DNA of 64,000 nucleotides, from the NCBI GenBank assembly GCA_963815495.1, contig CAWFGW010000028.1, positions 412,566 to 476,565 of the forward strand, read 5' to 3'. Shown in pieces: positions 51,723-60,945 of this stretch; the stretch's first letter is position 1; each line of letters begins with the position of its first letter. Position numbers and translations under genes: made by a program. The notes under the pieces were generated by a model. It searched no databases. It was not told the origin of the DNA and saw only the letters and a list, made by a program, of their open reading frames with translations. The stretch comes from CAWFGW01 sp963815495 (GTDB lineage: Bacteria > Bacteroidota > Bacteroidia > Cytophagales > JAAEPT01).

Positions 51723-51990
51723 TAAGTAAACTTAAAACCGCTAACTTTGTTTTATAAGATAGAAATCATAAATCTGCCTGCCGGCATGAGGCAGGTTTTA
51801 CACTTTAAAAGACTATTACGAAAGAAATTTTTTCTAACTAAAAACTGTCTTGCCGCTACGAGAGGAATTAAACTAAAACTGGAATTACAATATATACACC
51901 CCAGAAGGCAACTACAGTACTATTTTCTAAAAGGCGTATTATAAAAACGAACAAAATTTGACTTTTAACTACTGGCTTAAATAAAACAAC
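51723..51990 (+). pseudogene. Decayed copy of the fibronectin-gene tail before the collar gene
   Basis: Almost identical to 46001-46256 (same CCTGCC dyad, same CACTTTAAAAG, same tail remnant ending ACTGGCTTAAATAAAA), so the two blocks share a recent origin. The homology to the fibronectin-like gene covers about 51812-51985. Here the gene that follows is not an effector but the secreted collar-domain protein. A 65-codon frame across it is spurious. Confidence 0.75.
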
Positions 51991-51993
51991 ACC

Positions 51994-52968
51994 ATGAAAA
52001 TATCACAACTACTACTGCTAAGTTTACTAACCTTGTTAGGCTTTAGTACTGCTATGGCTCAAGTAAGCATAAACAACCCCACACCACACCCTGCAAGTAT
52101 TTTAGATTTAAGTGCCCCAGGGCAACAGGACAAAGGTGTAAAACTACCTAAAGGGCAACTGCAAAACTTGGATGTTACCACCGTAAATGGTAAAGGCATG
52201 ATGCTGTTAGACACCACCACAAACAGTTTGTATGTATATGATGGTGCCGACTGGCAAAAAATAAATGTATTTACCGCTTCTTCTACACCAAAAATAAATA
52301 CGGTAGATACGCCAGTGGCTAAAACGGAAAGTAAATTAGAGGTGCCTAACGGGATTGATATAAAAACACCAGCGGCTACTTTATCACTAAAAATAGATAA
52401 TGCAGACCAACCAGTTATATTACTTGAAAATAGTGTTGGGCGCACTACCGTTGCTCATAATCAAATTGAAACTCCAATTGTAAAGGCAAACGAGGCAATT
52501 TATTCCCCCAATTATTATGACGCCAATGGTGATTTGTTATTGCCAAAAGGAGTAATTGTAATGTGGAGTGGCACTGTAGCTCCTGATGGCTGGGCATTAT
52601 GTGACGGAACTGCAGGTAGACCAGATTTAAGAGGTAAGTTTATCGTTGGATATGATACTAGGGTTGTTGATTACAATGGAATAAGTAAAACTGGAGGAGA
52701 GGATAGACATACATTAACAGTAGCTGAAATGCCTAGTCATAATCATACAATGGGTCAAAGTGGTTTGCATGACCATAGTTTAAGAGTCAATGATGGTGGG
52801 GGTAGCGGTACTAATGTAAGTAGTACAAACAGTAACTCTAGTCCAAATGATGCTCGAAAAATGTCAGGAGGCGGTCTTCATTCACATACTATATATAACA
52901 ATGGAGGTAGCCAGTCCCACGAAAACCGCCCTCCTTACTACACTTTGGCCTACATCATAAAATTATAA
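51994..52968 (+). CDS. Secreted phage tail collar-domain protein
   Basis: A 324-aa protein with a signal peptide (residues 1-22, ending AMAQ). Residues about 23-90 resemble the short start of secreted Bacteroidota surface proteins (NPTPHPASILDLSAPGQQDKG, MMLLDTTTNSLYVYDGADWQ). The C-terminal third, from about residue 188, is a phage tail collar domain: VIVMWSGTVAPDGWALCDGT, GRPDLRGKFIVG, EMPSHNHTMGQSGLHDH, and the terminal ENRPPYYTLAYIIKL. Collar domains act as trimeric tips of tail fibres. There is no T9SS tail. It follows a fibronectin-tail remnant and precedes a glycosyltransferase gene. It may be a surface adhesin or tip of the delivery apparatus; no other phage gene is near. Confidence 0.75.
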   Translation: MKISQLLLLSLLTLLGFSTAMAQVSINNPTPHPASILDLSAPGQQDKGVKLPKGQLQNLDVTTVNGKGMMLLDTTTNSLYVYDGADWQKINVFTASSTPKINTVDTPVAKTESKLEVPNGIDIKTPAATLSLKIDNADQPVILLENSVGRTTVAHNQIETPIVKANEAIYSPNYYDANGDLLLPKGVIVMWSGTVAPDGWALCDGTAGRPDLRGKFIVGYDTRVVDYNGISKTGGEDRHTLTVAEMPSHNHTMGQSGLHDHSLRVNDGGGSGTNVSSTNSNSSPNDARKMSGGGLHSHTIYNNGGSQSHENRPPYYTLAYIIKL

Positions 52969-52981
52969 GCAAGAAAATATA

Positions 52982-54439
52982 ATGAACAAATCCACTTTAA
53001 AATACAACTTTAGTAATCAACTTATATTGTTGAACATAGCTTTTTTCTCAGCAACGTTATTGGAAGATTTCATTAGGCCTGGTTTGTTTATGGATGGTTT
53101 AATATACAGTACTATTTCCAAAAATTTAGCTGAGGGCATAGGAAGTTTTTGGAGTTTAAAAATGACTGACACACTTTTTAATCCCTTCCAAGAGCACCCA
53201 CCTCTCCAGGTATGGATTATGACACCCCTCTATAAACTATTTCCAGACCATAATTATCTAATTGAAAAACTCTTTGGTTTGTTCATGTTGTTGGTTTCTA
53301 TTTTTATAAGTTTTAAAATTTCGGCACAAGAAACGGGGCGAAAATTAACTTGGCCTGAAAAAAATCTATTAATACTTTTTTTAATTAGTGCTAGTTCTGT
53401 GAGTTATATCTATGCCAGAAATATGCTAGAAGTTTTTCTGGTTTTTTTCACTTTACTTGGACTATATGTAGGTGGTAAACTTCACAAGTCTGAAGGTGTT
53501 AAGTTTTACACTTACCTCTTACTTTTCATTTTGTGCATATATTTAGCTTTTATGTCTAAAGGACCGGTAGCTCTTTTTATGTTTGCCTTTATTGGGCTGA
53601 GATTTTTAATTATGAAAGATTTTAATTTTCTTAAAACAATAGTGCTAACTCTCGTAGTTTGTGCTATTTTTTCAATTTTATTATGGCTAACTATCAATCT
53701 AAATTCAGACTCAAAATCATTGTTTGAATACTATTTCCACCGGCAAATATTTAATTCTGTAAATGGTTCAGACACTTTTAATGTGACTTCTCGTCTTTTT
53801 ACTTTAGAAACGATGTTTAGTCAATCGATAATCATGATTTCTTTTACATTTATTTTCTTTATGGTTTCTAAGTATTCTAATAAGAATATCGAGACAATAG
53901 ATTTTAGCTCCAAAAGTTTCCTTTTTTATTTAAGCCTATTTTTGTGTGCAACTTTACCTATGTTTTTGAGTTCCAGATCAACAAGTTATTACATCGCACC
54001 CAGTTTTTATTGCTTAGCTATAGGTTTTTTTATTTTAAACAGAAATACATTTTCTTCACTTATTAGTTATTTAAATGGAATTAAGACCCCTAAATATGCT
54101 TTAAGTTTAGTTATCATTACGCTTTTAGTTATTGGTGTTATAAGGGGCAATCAAGCCTTAAACAAACCTAGAGGTGTAGAGACAGAACATGATGTAAGCG
54201 TGCTTAAAAAATATTACAAACCACATAAGATTTTTTATACAAAAGAGGGTGACTTAAGCTTTGCAGGTTCATTACATGCATACTACTATAGAGAAGGGAA
54301 ATACAGTATTGAGCATAGAGCATTTCCTCAAGACTCTATTAAAATAGGCTTAAAGAAATATAGAGATGCGGAATCAATCCCAAAATCTGGTTTAGACGAA
54401 ATCAACAGCCAATTAAAAGAAGTTTACTTATATAAGTAA
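52982..54439 (+). CDS. GT39/ArnT-like membrane glycosyltransferase
   Basis: A 485-aa integral membrane protein with about 10-11 helices. The N-terminal loop has the GT-C acidic signature in FMDGLIYSTISKNLAEG and FQEHPPLQVWIMTPLYKLF (the PPL of ArnT/PMT proteins), followed by LFGLFMLLVSIFISFKIS and YIYARNMLEVFLVFFTLLGL with the conserved ARNMLE region. Such enzymes move a sugar or aminoarabinose from a polyprenyl-phosphate carrier to a protein, lipid or glycan at the periplasmic face. In this locus it might modify a surface protein, as Bacteroidota glycosylate secreted proteins, but this is inference. It starts 14 bases after the collar gene. Confidence 0.8.
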   Translation: MNKSTLKYNFSNQLILLNIAFFSATLLEDFIRPGLFMDGLIYSTISKNLAEGIGSFWSLKMTDTLFNPFQEHPPLQVWIMTPLYKLFPDHNYLIEKLFGLFMLLVSIFISFKISAQETGRKLTWPEKNLLILFLISASSVSYIYARNMLEVFLVFFTLLGLYVGGKLHKSEGVKFYTYLLLFILCIYLAFMSKGPVALFMFAFIGLRFLIMKDFNFLKTIVLTLVVCAIFSILLWLTINLNSDSKSLFEYYFHRQIFNSVNGSDTFNVTSRLFTLETMFSQSIIMISFTFIFFMVSKYSNKNIETIDFSSKSFLFYLSLFLCATLPMFLSSRSTSYYIAPSFYCLAIGFFILNRNTFSSLISYLNGIKTPKYALSLVIITLLVIGVIRGNQALNKPRGVETEHDVSVLKKYYKPHKIFYTKEGDLSFAGSLHAYYYREGKYSIEHRAFPQDSIKIGLKKYRDAESIPKSGLDEINSQLKEVYLYK

Positions 54440-54475
54440 TTATTTTAATGATGATAAACATTAAATTTTTTGGCT

Positions 54476-57400
54476 ATGAGATTTATAAAGTCCTTAAATA
54501 GCCTCACAACGGGTAAATTGAAAAGGAATAGTACGTTCACTTTTCTATTGTTGCTTTGTGCCTTAGGTTTGCATGGGCAGGTTACGCTGCGAAATTTCGG
54601 GGAATTTTTAATAGTGCAGGAGGGTACACATGTTTACATAAATGGTGATTTAGAAAATAAAGCTAAAGTTGAAAATGAGGTAACTAGAACAAGCAAAGTA
54701 CTGCTTAATAACAGTACGCTTGAGCTTACTGGCAATATCATCAATGAAGTAGATTCCGTTTTTGCACTGGGTAACACCAGCACACTCATATTTTCTGGCG
54801 ATACACCTTCTACTATAGAAAATACTACGCCCACAGGAGCTAACTTCTTTTTTAATAATTTAATCATCAATAAAACCAATTCCAGCCTAACTCTGGAGAA
54901 CTCCAATTTTATAGTCCAGAAAAAAGTGGATCTTACAAAAGGGAATATAGTAGTTGCTGCTTCTAAATTAGAATTCACAGATACTTCGGCACTTAAAAAT
55001 GAAAATAATGTTAGTGAATTCATTTACGGAAATTACCTTCTTAAAAAAAACACTAATGGAGGAGCCGATTTTACGGCTAGTTCTGGGCTTGGTTTTTACC
55101 TAACAGAAGCGAGTGGGTCGGCCGCTAATAACTTTGATTTGTATAGGTATAACGCAACTACAAACGCTGGTGAAACAAGCATAAACTTATTGTATAAAAT
55201 ACAGACGGCAGAAAACACTACGTTTAAAGCCCGCGAGGTAGGCATACGCTACAGAACCCCTTTGTTAAATCCTTCAGTGCATACCAATGAAAACAACCTT
55301 GCCATTTACTACAGCCTGGATAGCACCAATTGGAAAAAATTAGACAACTCTACCATTGATGTAAGTAACCATACCATAACAGCGGCTTTTCCTACAGAAT
55401 TAGATCTCTCAAATGTGTGGTTTACAGTAGCCAATAAAGCCTGTGCTACTCCTTTTGTAGTTGAAATAAACCAAGATAAACCACTATGTGAAGGATTAAC
55501 GAGTGTATTAAGTGCTTCTTTGAATGCGTCAAGTTATGCATGGAGTAATGGCGCAAAGACCAAACAAATTGTAGTAGCAACCGCAGGCACTTACACCTTA
55601 GAAGCGATTAATAACAAAGGTTGTGTAAGCACGGAAACTAAAACTATTACGTTGGGTGCGCAGCCAAAAGTACCTGCCTATTTAAACCAGACATGGGTAT
55701 GTGATAAGGATTCGTTACAACTAGTAAATAATACAACAATTAAAGGCGCTACTCCTTTAAGTTATGTATGGACGATAAACGATAGCGTTTTTCAAACAAC
55801 ACAAAAATCTCCGAAAATAGTATTTTCCTCTGCTGGTGTACATACCATAAAATTAGTAGCGAGTACCTCATTTGGCTGTAAAGACAGTACTACAACAGAT
55901 TTTGTATCCCTAGCGTTACCAAAAATCATAAGTGATCTACAATCACATTATTGTGAAAAAACAGCCAACAGCATTACCGAAGCCAGCATAATTCCAGCTA
56001 TTTACAATGGCGAGCAAGATAATATAGATAGTAGGCGGTGGGTACTTAAGACAAGTGATACAGACAGTAGTATAAACACCTCTCAAAACCTTGTGTTACC
56101 AGATTTAGCCGTAGGAAAATATGATTTTCGCTTAGAAGTAGAAACTTCTCGAGGCTGTAAAGCTACAATGGATTCCTCCTTTATTGTGAGAGAAGCCCCT
56201 ACCGCTGATTTTACGGTGTTAGACTCTTGCGTAGGTAAGGCTTTAGGTATTAAAGAGGTGCTTCCTAATACAGGGGTTACCTACGAGTGGTACATAGATG
56301 AAGACTTTAAAACATCTGATTCAACTAAAATTATAATACCGGATGATAGCGCACATCAACTTTCTTTAGTAGTTAAAACTTCGTATGCCTGCAAAGACTC
56401 TATCACCAAATCGTTTACAGGAAAACCAAATCCTATAGTTGATATCAGTGTAAACGACACCTGTGTAGGATTACCCTTATCCATAAGAAACACTTCTAGC
56501 ATTAGCTCAGGAAACATCAGCTATGAATGGAAATTGCAAAACAGTTTTCTGTCCGCAGTTAAAGAACCTAAAATTGTGTTAGACAGTGCTAAAACATACG
56601 TGCTTTCTGTGGAAGCTTCAAGCGACTTTGGATGTAAAACAGTTTATAATAAAAACATTCAAGGTTTTGAAGTTCCTGTGGCTGGTCTGGTAGCTACAGA
56701 CGAGTGTGAAGGAGAAAAAACGCTTTTTATAAATACATCTCGGTCGAGTTCTCCATTAACCTACCAATTTTTACTGGGAGATGAAGTCATTAAAAATAAT
56801 TTTCAGGACAACTATCTATTTAAAAAAGACGGTGAGCAAACCTCCCAACTTTTAATAGAAACGGTCAATGGCTGCACAGATACGGCAACGGTTATTCATC
56901 AGGTATTTCCATTGCCTAAGTTTTCGTTAACCAGAGTTACTACGTGTATAGATAGTTTAGAAATAGTAAGTCCGCTAATGCGAGCAGATTTGTCTTACCA
57001 GTGGTCAACCATACCCGTTTCTACTGCCGAAAAGGTGGTGTTTAAATCTGATGGGAACTTTTCATTAACACTAAAAGACACCAATAGCTGTACTTATAAG
57101 CAAAATTTTAAGGTAACCCTCAATGCTACAAACGGAAGAGTAAAGGTAATGAATGACACGACTGTTTGTGACAGCCTACGTATAGATGCGCAAAATTATA
57201 ATAGCACCTACTTGTGGTCTACAGGGGAAACTACTTCAGCCATAAAAATAACCAATGATGCAAACGTTAATGTAAAAGTTACAGACCCGTATGGGTGTGA
57301 GTTTATAGACACCATACTGGTAGCAGTAGATAGTACTCCTTCACTCGTAATTGCCCCGTTATTTAAGGGCTGTGGTGAAGAAGAAATAGTGCTTCGCGCA

Positions 57401-58714
57401 GCGTTAGATTTTGGAGATATTCGTTGGTCTACGGGTGAGCAAGGGGTAAATGAAGTAACTGTAAACACAGCTCAACAAATACACCTTGCAGCTACTAGTC
57501 CGGCAGGTAATTGCACTGCTTATGATACTAGCCAAGTGGCTTATTATACCTATCCCGTAGTTAATTTAGATTCCGATACCAGCGTGTGTGATACTATTCT
57601 TTTATCGCCCAAGGTGGTCGCAGATAGTGTTTTTTGGAATACTAGTTTAGATAGAGAAATTACGGTGACAACAACCAGCAGTAACATACTAACAGCTATT
57701 AATGGAGGCGTGTGTGTTTCTAAAGATACTATTGATATTGAGGTAATAACCACGCCTAAGCACCCCTCTGAAACAGTCTATACAACCTGCGTAGGAAACT
57801 CTCTAACGATAGATTTAGGATTAGCCGAAAAACACCTTTGGTCTACTGGAGAAACAAGTAGGCAGGTTGTTTTTACCGAAGGGGATACGTTAACAGCCAC
57901 CTCCAGCAATAAACAATGTGTCGTTAAAGATACTTTTTATGTAACATTTGCTCCAGCCCCAGTAGTCGCTTTTGGAAACGATACTGCAACGTGTGGCATA
58001 GGTAATTATCAGCTTGCTTTTACCTCCATAGGCTTTACAAATAAATGGTACAGCAAAAAACGAGGCTTCTTTTCTATAGCGCCTAGTATAAAAATAATGG
58101 ATTCCGATGAGTATTGGTTGGTTGCGGAAGACAATAGCGCCTGCGAAGTAAGTGATACTATAAAAATAGAGGTGCTGCAAGACATACAAGCAGCCTTCTT
58201 GGCAAGTTCTGTAGCAGAGGTCAATGATTCGGTACAGTTTGTATCGGTAAATGAGTTACCAGCGACTAGCTATACGTGGGATTTTGGGAATGGATTTACT
58301 TCTACACTCAAAAATCCTATCAATACTTTCTTTTTACCAAGAGAATATGAGGTTAAACTTATTGTGGCATTGGGTACCTGTACCGACACCGTAAGCCGCA
58401 AAATTCAGGTTTACCCAGAAGGAGAATCGCCAATAGATTTATTTATTAAAGAACTCACAGCAGTAATTATAAAAGATAGCAAGGTATATCCTAACCCCTT
58501 TCAAGACTATTTAAAAGTAGAGATACTACTATCGGAAGAAGGAGAAATTACACTATATCTTTTTAACGCTTTAGGCATACAGGTTTTTCAAGAAAGTTAT
58601 CAAGCAAAAGACCTAAAAGAAGAGATAGATACCCAGGGATTAACTACTGGAAGCTATACGCTGTTTGTGCTAGCAGGAAAACAAAGAGAAGCCATTAACT
58701 TAGTAAAAGAGTAA
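54476..58714 (+). CDS. Large T9SS-sorted repeat protein (PKD/Ig-like)
   Basis: A secreted protein of 1412 aa; I start at the ATG at 54476 (MRFIKSLNS), not the TTG two codons earlier. The signal peptide ends near residue 35 (LHGQ). After an N-terminal beta domain, about ten or more Ig/PKD-like repeats of 80-95 residues each end with a recurrent Cys-x-Asp strand: GCKDSTTTDF, ACKDSITKSF, GCTDTATVI, CVSKDTIDI, CVVKDTFYV, CEVSDTIKI, CTDTVSRKI. The last is a clear PKD module (ATSYTWDFGNGFTST). A T9SS type A domain closes the protein (KVYPNPFQDYLKVEI...GSYTLFVLAG). It should be a surface adhesin or filament. The next gene is the outer-membrane barrel. Confidence 0.8.
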   Translation: MRFIKSLNSLTTGKLKRNSTFTFLLLLCALGLHGQVTLRNFGEFLIVQEGTHVYINGDLENKAKVENEVTRTSKVLLNNSTLELTGNIINEVDSVFALGNTSTLIFSGDTPSTIENTTPTGANFFFNNLIINKTNSSLTLENSNFIVQKKVDLTKGNIVVAASKLEFTDTSALKNENNVSEFIYGNYLLKKNTNGGADFTASSGLGFYLTEASGSAANNFDLYRYNATTNAGETSINLLYKIQTAENTTFKAREVGIRYRTPLLNPSVHTNENNLAIYYSLDSTNWKKLDNSTIDVSNHTITAAFPTELDLSNVWFTVANKACATPFVVEINQDKPLCEGLTSVLSASLNASSYAWSNGAKTKQIVVATAGTYTLEAINNKGCVSTETKTITLGAQPKVPAYLNQTWVCDKDSLQLVNNTTIKGATPLSYVWTINDSVFQTTQKSPKIVFSSAGVHTIKLVASTSFGCKDSTTTDFVSLALPKIISDLQSHYCEKTANSITEASIIPAIYNGEQDNIDSRRWVLKTSDTDSSINTSQNLVLPDLAVGKYDFRLEVETSRGCKATMDSSFIVREAPTADFTVLDSCVGKALGIKEVLPNTGVTYEWYIDEDFKTSDSTKIIIPDDSAHQLSLVVKTSYACKDSITKSFTGKPNPIVDISVNDTCVGLPLSIRNTSSISSGNISYEWKLQNSFLSAVKEPKIVLDSAKTYVLSVEASSDFGCKTVYNKNIQGFEVPVAGLVATDECEGEKTLFINTSRSSSPLTYQFLLGDEVIKNNFQDNYLFKKDGEQTSQLLIETVNGCTDTATVIHQVFPLPKFSLTRVTTCIDSLEIVSPLMRADLSYQWSTIPVSTAEKVVFKSDGNFSLTLKDTNSCTYKQNFKVTLNATNGRVKVMNDTTVCDSLRIDAQNYNSTYLWSTGETTSAIKITNDANVNVKVTDPYGCEFIDTILVAVDSTPSLVIAPLFKGCGEEEIVLRAALDFGDIRWSTGEQGVNEVTVNTAQQIHLAATSPAGNCTAYDTSQVAYYTYPVVNLDSDTSVCDTILLSPKVVADSVFWNTSLDREITVTTTSSNILTAINGGVCVSKDTIDIEVITTPKHPSETVYTTCVGNSLTIDLGLAEKHLWSTGETSRQVVFTEGDTLTATSSNKQCVVKDTFYVTFAPAPVVAFGNDTATCGIGNYQLAFTSIGFTNKWYSKKRGFFSIAPSIKIMDSDEYWLVAEDNSACEVSDTIKIEVLQDIQAAFLASSVAEVNDSVQFVSVNELPATSYTWDFGNGFTSTLKNPINTFFLPREYEVKLIVALGTCTDTVSRKIQVYPEGESPIDLFIKELTAVIIKDSKVYPNPFQDYLKVEILLSEEGEITLYLFNALGIQVFQESYQAKDLKEEIDTQGLTTGSYTLFVLAGKQREAINLVKE

Positions 58715-58889
58715 GTAGTGTGATGGTATTATTCCACATATTTATTTTGGTGTTTGATTCCTTTCGGGGTAAGCTGTTTGGTGCTGTTGTGAAAAAAGAG
58801 GGTCACTTCGGTACACATTTACCGCAAAAAAGCCAACTATCAGTTGTTATGCGAATAGCTTTTACTAATTATATTTTTAACTAGAAAAA

Positions 58890-60680
58890 GTGACACACGC
58901 AGCATTAAAAGTAGCTATCCTAACCTTTCTATTCTTCGGTTTTAACGGAAGCATAAATGCGCAGGACATTGAAAAAGTATTAGAAGCCACAAAAGCTGAT
59001 CCTTTACAAATTACAGGTTCTTTAGGAGTGCAGGCAGGCGGCAGCCATGCGTATGGTATAAAGAGGGCACAGAGACCGCCATTTTATTGGTCTACTCGGG
59101 CAAACCTAAACCTTAAATTTTTTGATATGATAGACGCGCCCTTGTCTTTTAGTTATAGTCCCCAAGGCGATAATTTTGATTATCCTTTTAATAGGCAGTT
59201 ACCATTTAACCAGTTGGGAATTAGTCCTAGATACAAAGGACTTACGGTGCATTTAGGGTATAGGTCAGTACAAATTTCGCCCTACAGTTTGGCAGGAGCT
59301 TCTTTTAACGGAGCGGGGGTAGAGTGGAAGCCTGCTAAACATCCTATAGAAATCACCATGCTCTATGGTCAGTTTAGCAAAGCCGTAAAAGACACCTCTC
59401 TCATCAACCTCGAAGGAATTTCCTTATACAATCGGTCAGGCTATGCTGGTAGGTTTAACTATAAAGGCAAAAGTGGTGCTTATGGTTTTCATTTTTTTAA
59501 GGCAGAAGACGACCCTAATTCCGCATTATTTCCGCTTACAGGTTTAGAGGCTACAGCTCCTAAAGAAAATCTAGTGACAGGAGTTTTCTTTGAACAGGCC
59601 TTGTTGCAAAAAATCTATTTTAAATTAGAACTCGTGCGCAGTGCATATACTACCAATTCAGAAGCATCAGAAGTAAGAAGTACAGGAGAAGACCATGTAT
59701 TTAGCGTAGCACCTTTTTTGTTTACTAGTAAAATAAGCACCATTTACAGTGGTGTGGTAGATGCTAGTCTTAATTATCCGAATAAAATAGTAGATCTACA
59801 ACTCGCTTACAAACGCATCGGTTCCGACTACTTTAACCTTGGAAATCCTTATTTTAATAATGATCTGGAAGTAGCGAGTGTAGGACTAGCACGTAGATTT
59901 ATGAAAAACAAACTAGGTATAAATACAAATATAGGTGTACAGAAGAATAATCTAGACGATACACAACTAGACAAAACCCAAAGATTGGCACTCAGCGGAA
60001 CTATTAATTATGCACCCGTGCAACGCTATAACATCAACTTTGCTTACGCCAACTTTACCACCAATACCACCAAGATAAGAATTAACGAGTTGGACTCGCT
60101 GGCATTTTACCAGATTTCAGAAAATATGACACTTAGCAATAGCCTGATACTAGGAAAAAATAAAAAAAAGCAGCTGGCAATGGTTATATCTAACCAACAG
60201 GTAAGAAACCAAAAAGCGATAAGTTCTACCCTACAAAACGCGAGTATAAGCTACACCATGCAGGTCGAAAAATTAGATCTAAGACCACAGGTAGCATTTA
60301 ATTATTTACGAAATGAGATAAAAGCTATTCAAGAAATATCTCAGGGAATGGGTTATACGGTAGGTCTGTCAAAAAACTTTTTTCATAAAAAACTAAGTAC
60401 TAGATTGTATTATAATGAAATGTGGTATTATGTGGCAGCTGCAACCACGAACACCAACAAAAGTATACGATTGAACACCAGCTGTAATATAAATAAGGCA
60501 CATAGTTTTACCCTTGGCGTTGGCTGGTTAAATAGAACCCAGCAAAACAGACCAGAAAGCGGAGAACTACAGTATAATATAGGTTATACCTATACTTTTG
60601 GCAAACAAGAATTGTTTAAGCGTAAACACGCAGTTGTAGAAGAAGAGGTAAAACCGACCGATGGTAACCCAAAATACTAG
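58890..60680 (+). CDS. Outer-membrane beta-barrel protein
   Basis: A 596-aa protein with a signal peptide (MTHAALKVAILTFLFFGFNGSINAQ) from a GTG start at 58890; no better ATG is in frame. The mature protein is a run of amphipathic strands typical of barrels, for example GLTVHLGYRSVQISPYSL, PIEITMLYGQFSKA, YNINFAYANFTTNTTKIRI and HSFTLGVGWLNRTQQN, ending ELQYNIGYTYTF before a short charged tail. It is not a TonB receptor: no plug or TonB box is seen. It follows the T9SS-sorted repeat protein, so it may be its anchor or the outer-membrane exit for the effectors; neither is shown. Its last codons overlap a decayed effector copy. Confidence 0.65.
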   Translation: MTHAALKVAILTFLFFGFNGSINAQDIEKVLEATKADPLQITGSLGVQAGGSHAYGIKRAQRPPFYWSTRANLNLKFFDMIDAPLSFSYSPQGDNFDYPFNRQLPFNQLGISPRYKGLTVHLGYRSVQISPYSLAGASFNGAGVEWKPAKHPIEITMLYGQFSKAVKDTSLINLEGISLYNRSGYAGRFNYKGKSGAYGFHFFKAEDDPNSALFPLTGLEATAPKENLVTGVFFEQALLQKIYFKLELVRSAYTTNSEASEVRSTGEDHVFSVAPFLFTSKISTIYSGVVDASLNYPNKIVDLQLAYKRIGSDYFNLGNPYFNNDLEVASVGLARRFMKNKLGINTNIGVQKNNLDDTQLDKTQRLALSGTINYAPVQRYNINFAYANFTTNTTKIRINELDSLAFYQISENMTLSNSLILGKNKKKQLAMVISNQQVRNQKAISSTLQNASISYTMQVEKLDLRPQVAFNYLRNEIKAIQEISQGMGYTVGLSKNFFHKKLSTRLYYNEMWYYVAAATTNTNKSIRLNTSCNINKAHSFTLGVGWLNRTQQNRPESGELQYNIGYTYTFGKQELFKRKHAVVEEEVKPTDGNPKY

Positions 60681-60945
60681 TTTTTTTAATAAGTTTAGAG
60701 CATATGCTAGCAAAGCTACAAGGGCTTAAGCCCTTCCTTTTAATAATTTTTGCATTGATAATAAATGCCCCAACTTTTTCTCAAAATGGTTATGGTAGCC
60801 TAGACAACACCTCAGCAGTTAGAGCTACCAGAAGCCAACAAATAAAGAGTCTATGTAAACAGGTTACAACTTTTGTTAAGGTGTTTATAATTCAAATTTT
60901 TATCCCAACACAAATTCACCTATTTTTGAAGCCTAATTTTATACA
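60661..60945 (+). pseudogene. Degenerate stub of a third effector N-terminus
   Basis: The DNA from the ATG at 60661 matches the effector starts at 39318 and 46257 with one lost base near the start (ATGGT-AACCC against ATGGTGAAAACCC) and more changes later. In the shifted frame (from 60704) it still reads MLAKLQGLKPFLLIIFALI, TFSQNGYGSLDNTSAVRATR and QQIKSLCKQVTTF, clearly matching effector residues about 16-72 (ENIYDNLDTTAAGRATR in effector 1). After about 60880 similarity ends. Its start overlaps the outer-membrane barrel stop. It shows a third effector copy was once here and marks the right edge of the island. Confidence 0.8.

Noticed and set aside
51994..52968. Prophage or phage-tail-like particle, suggested by the collar domain
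   Set aside because: No sheath, baseplate, tube, portal, capsid or lysis gene is near, and the protein has a Sec signal peptide.
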